Below are positions 61,007-64,000 of a stretch of DNA of 64,000 bases, one piece after another. Made by a program: the position numbers and the translations under genes. Numbering within the stretch: position 1 is the stretch's first letter; each line of letters begins with the position of its first letter. Source of the stretch: an uncultured Alistipes sp. (lineage in GTDB: Bacteria; Bacteroidota; Bacteroidia; Bacteroidales; Rikenellaceae); assembly GCA_944321765.1 (NCBI GenBank), contig CALUMQ010000026.1, forward strand, positions 1 through 64,000, written 5' to 3'. The notes under the pieces were generated by a model. That model was not told the origin of the DNA. It worked only from the letters and a program-made list of their open reading frames with translations, and did no database searches.

Positions 61007-61395
61007 GGCATAATTTCCGTCCGCTTGCTCTCCACGTATGATTTTTCGCTCGCGCTCGCGATATCCATCCGCACACGTTGCGGATTTTTTTATGCCTTCC
61101 CCGCCGCCTTTCCCGCCGCCTTTTCTGCCGCCTTTTCCGCGTCGATCCTTCCGTGTCCATCCCGGCGGCCTGCCTTCCTGTGCGCCGTGCGGCGGACAAA
61201 TGTTGCGTACGGGCAAAAAAATCGTACAAAAAGCGCAAAAATCGTACATGAATGGGCCCCGTGTTGCTCCGCGGACGATTGTCCCGAGCCTTGGACGTAA
61301 ATTCGTTTAACGACGTGCGGGTCCCGGAACCTCGCGACAGCCCGTCGTCCTACCTACCCATCAACCTATTTACTAACTTAAAAACTTCGTCGTGT

Positions 61396-64000
61396 ATGAG
61401 TTTTTCTACCAACCGTTTTCTCAAGAAGATCCTCTTGACGGTGGCGGCAGCAGTTTCCGTGTCATTGCTATGGGCACAGAGTTCCGACCTCTCGGGAGTC
61501 GTGCTTGACGAAAAAGGAGCACCCGTAATCGGTGCTACGGTCATGATCAAAGGTACCACGATTGCGACGGCTACCAATGTCGACGGCCAGTTCACCCTCA
61601 AGAACGCAGGCCATAACGCCATTCTGGTCGTGTCGTACGTGGGTTACGAGACCCAGCAGGTGCCCTCGAAGGGCGAATCTTCGGTGACCATTACGCTCAA
61701 TCCCGAGGCCATCGGCATGGAGAGCGTCGAGGTCGTGGCCGTGGGCTACGGAACCCAGAAGAAGGAGTCCGTCGTCGGGGCTATTTCGACGATCAAACCC
61801 ACTGACCTGCAGGTTCCGGTGCGTTCGCTGAGCCAGGTGCTGGCCGGTAATCTGGCCGGTATCGTGGCACTCCAGACCTCCGGAGAGCCGGGCAAGGACG
61901 ATGCACAGTTCTGGATCCGCGGTATCGCCACCTTCACCGGTGACCCCAACCCGCTGATCCTGGTCGACGGCGTCGAGCGTCCGCTCAATGATGTCGACCC
62001 GCTGGAGATCGAGTCGTTCAGCGTCCTGAAGGATGCCTCGGCAACGGCCGTCTACGGTGTGCGCGGCGCCAACGGCGTCATCCTGGTCAACACCCGGCGC
62101 GGATTCGACGGCCCGGCCCGCATCGACATGCGTTACGAGCAGGGTTTCTCGTTCGCCAGCAAGCGGCTGTCGTTCGTCGACGCCGCGACGCGTTCGCTGA
62201 TGTTCAACGAGGCGATCGACGCCACCGACGGCGCTTCGCAGGCCATGAAGTACCGCGACGACGAGATCGAGGCCATGCGCACGCAGTCCGATCCGGAGCT
62301 CTATCCCGACGTCGACTGGCAGAAGCTGCTGATGAACAAGGTCTCCCTCTCGGAGAAGGTGAGCGCCAACATCTCGGGCGGCGGCAAGTTCGCCCGCTAC
62401 TTCACGGCGCTGTCGTTCTACAACCAGGAGGGACAGTATGCCGTACATCCCGGGGAGTACTCGTGGGTGAGCGACAAGATCGGCAAGTTCGGTGAGAATG
62501 TCAACTACAAGCGCTACAACTTCCGTACGAACGTCGACATGGACATCACCAAGACGACGGTCGTGAACCTCGGTCTGCAGGGCAACGTGACCGAAAACAC
62601 CGAGCCGGTCAACGGCTCGTCGGCCATCTACCGCGACATCATCAACGCCGCGCCGAACGCCTTCCCCGTGATGTTCAAGGATGGGGAGCTGGCCGGACGT
62701 GACGGTCTGAACAACCCCTACAACATGCTGACCCAGATGGGCTGGAGCAAGAACACCGGTAACACGCTTCGCGCCAACCTGTCGATCAACCAGGACTTCT
62801 CGTTCGTGACGCCGGGTCTGTCGGCAAAGATCACCTACGCCTACGATGCCGAGAACTTCACCAGCGAGGTGCGGCAGCGCGGCATCAACTTCTTCGAGGC
62901 CACGGGGCGTGACGAGAGCGGCAATCTGATCCGCACCGAGTGGCAGGCGGACCAGAAGCAGGACTACCTGGGATATTCGCAGTCGAGCAACGGCACGCGC
63001 ACGCAGTACGTCGAGGCGTCGGTGACCTACAACCGCATCTTCAACGAGAAGCACGAAGTCGGCGGACTGGTGATGGGCTTCGCCAAGGACTACCGCACGC
63101 AGAGCAACGGACTTACCTACATCAATGCACTGCCTCGCCGGACGATCGGTCTGGCCGGCCGCGTGACCTACGGATATGACAAGCGTTACCTGCTTGAGGC
63201 GAACATCGGCTTCAACGGTTCGGAGAACTTCGCCAAGGGCAAGCGCATGGGTATCTTCCCGGCCGTGGCCCTGGGATGGGTTGCCTCCGAGGAGGCCTTC
63301 CTGCGCAACAGCGACGTGCTGACGTGGCTCAAGATCCGCGCCTCGGTGGGCCAGGTGGGTAACGACCAGATCCCCTACACGCGCTTCATCTACATGGCGA
63401 CGATCAACGACTCCGCCAGCGGCGTCGGAAGCCTGGGTGTCAACTTCAACCAGAGCTATGCCGGTATCGGCGAGGGCCGTATGGCCAACGCGGATGTGAC
63501 GTGGGAGGTTTCGACGAAGTACAACCTCGGTATCGAGACGGGCTTCTTCGACGCGCTGCGCATCAACGCCGACATCTTCTACGAGAAGCGTGAGAACATC
63601 TTCCTCTCGCCGCAGACCTCCGAGATCGCCGGTATCCCCTCGGGACAGACCCTCTACGCCAACATGGGTGTGATGGAGAACCACGGATTCGAGGTTACCG
63701 GAGAGTATGTCAAGCAGATCAACAAGGATCTCTACATCTCCGTTCGCGGAAACTTCACCTATGCGCGCAACAAGGTGCTCGACGACGGCAAGTACTACGC
63801 CTATCCGTGGCAGGACCAGCGCGGCGTGCGCTACGGCCTGACGCTGGGCTACAAGGCCATGCACCTCTTCTCGCAGGAGGAGCTGGACAACATGCCCGAC
63901 TACTACACGCAGTTCGGTCTGGACAAGGAGCAGCTGCGCGCCGGTGACATCCGCTACGAGGACCTCAACGACGACGGCAAGATCACCGAGGCCGACATGA
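61396..64000 (+). CDS. SusC/RagA-family TonB-linked outer-membrane protein (3' truncated)
   Basis: 868 codons are visible with no stop, so the gene runs off the window. A signal peptide (ends LLWAQ) leads directly to a carboxypeptidase-like domain (about 28-105; LSGVVLDEKGAPVIGATV), then the plug (VVAVGYGTQKKESVVGA, FWIRG, LVDGV, KDASATAVYGVRGANGVI) and barrel strands. It lacks the STN domain of the first SusC gene, so it is probably not controlled by a FecR pair. A SusD gene is expected just past the edge. A box TAAATTCG at 61298-61305 is a weak promoter candidate. Confidence 0.94.
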   Translation, partial: MSFSTNRFLKKILLTVAAAVSVSLLWAQSSDLSGVVLDEKGAPVIGATVMIKGTTIATATNVDGQFTLKNAGHNAILVVSYVGYETQQVPSKGESSVTITLNPEAIGMESVEVVAVGYGTQKKESVVGAISTIKPTDLQVPVRSLSQVLAGNLAGIVALQTSGEPGKDDAQFWIRGIATFTGDPNPLILVDGVERPLNDVDPLEIESFSVLKDASATAVYGVRGANGVILVNTRRGFDGPARIDMRYEQGFSFASKRLSFVDAATRSLMFNEAIDATDGASQAMKYRDDEIEAMRTQSDPELYPDVDWQKLLMNKVSLSEKVSANISGGGKFARYFTALSFYNQEGQYAVHPGEYSWVSDKIGKFGENVNYKRYNFRTNVDMDITKTTVVNLGLQGNVTENTEPVNGSSAIYRDIINAAPNAFPVMFKDGELAGRDGLNNPYNMLTQMGWSKNTGNTLRANLSINQDFSFVTPGLSAKITYAYDAENFTSEVRQRGINFFEATGRDESGNLIRTEWQADQKQDYLGYSQSSNGTRTQYVEASVTYNRIFNEKHEVGGLVMGFAKDYRTQSNGLTYINALPRRTIGLAGRVTYGYDKRYLLEANIGFNGSENFAKGKRMGIFPAVALGWVASEEAFLRNSDVLTWLKIRASVGQVGNDQIPYTRFIYMATINDSASGVGSLGVNFNQSYAGIGEGRMANADVTWEVSTKYNLGIETGFFDALRINADIFYEKRENIFLSPQTSEIAGIPSGQTLYANMGVMENHGFEVTGEYVKQINKDLYISVRGNFTYARNKVLDDGKYYAYPWQDQRGVRYGLTLGYKAMHLFSQEELDNMPDYYTQFGLDKEQLRAGDIRYEDLNDDGKITEADM

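Noticed and set aside
60700..61238. Overlapping minus-strand ORFs in the repeat-rich spacer
   Set aside because: The sequence is tandem repeats in all frames, with no conserved domain or convincing start; it is basic and of low complexity.
61468..63864. 798-codon minus-strand ORF opposite the second susC
   Set aside because: The plus strand encodes a clear SusC plug and barrel. The antisense frame is a shadow.

Overview
The window looks like chromosomal DNA of a GC-rich member of the Bacteroidota, most likely an Alistipes-like Rikenellaceae. Supporting evidence: about twenty matches to the Bacteroidota -7 promoter box TAnnTTTG, SusC/SusD pairs, an anaerobic sulfatase-maturase, a Bat aerotolerance cluster, an S46 dipeptidyl-peptidase, and strong GC preference at third codon positions, which creates many long false antisense ORFs. 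The genus is an inference. I saw no tRNA, rRNA, phage, insertion sequence or CRISPR array.

Layout. 0-5.6 kb: end of a Bat (MoxR-associated von Willebrand) cluster followed by a short-chain dehydrogenase and an aldehyde dehydrogenase. 5.8-6.2 kb: RNase P RNA with its promoter and terminator. 6.3-13.4 kb: sulfatase-maturase, GH97 glycosidase, nucleoside deaminase, RNase HII, a membrane protein and an AraC-type regulator. 13.5-18.1 kb: a candidate small RNA, a repeat-bearing hypothetical protein, then lipA-lipB-recJ. 18.2-29.7 kb: housekeeping genes (HAD phosphatase, ABC pair, rdgB, folE, polA, queD) mixed with envelope proteins.

29.8-40.4 kb is one SusCD-type locus: FecR anti-sigma factor, STN-containing SusC, SusD, a DUF1735/F5-8C lipoprotein, an endonuclease/exonuclease/phosphatase lipoprotein and a metallophosphoesterase. 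An inverted ECF sigma factor closes the far end. It contains no recognisable glycoside hydrolase, so a phosphate-ester ligand is the simplest guess.

40.6-58.2 kb has the features of a replication-origin region. The 418-bp gap between mrp and nadA holds DnaA-box-like 9-mers, repeated TGTTGAAA motifs and an AT-rich block. Three parS palindromes (two perfect, one with a single mismatch inside ilvE) lie at 50.6-51.8 kb, beside a roughly 500-bp polypyrimidine tract and mnmG. The minus-strand run pheS-TPR-envC-ybeY-mnmG looks like an operon and ends at a strong terminator. 58.4-64 kb: a patatin/outer-membrane-barrel protein, a repeat-rich spacer and the start of a second SusC gene that runs off the window.

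Two window-wide themes stand out. GC-rich tandem repeats of 10-19 bp sit directly after the stop codons of many genes. Several genes (folE, queD and a 21-codon ORF) have their -7 box so close to the ATG that, judged against the rnpB promoter, their mRNAs should have little or no leader.
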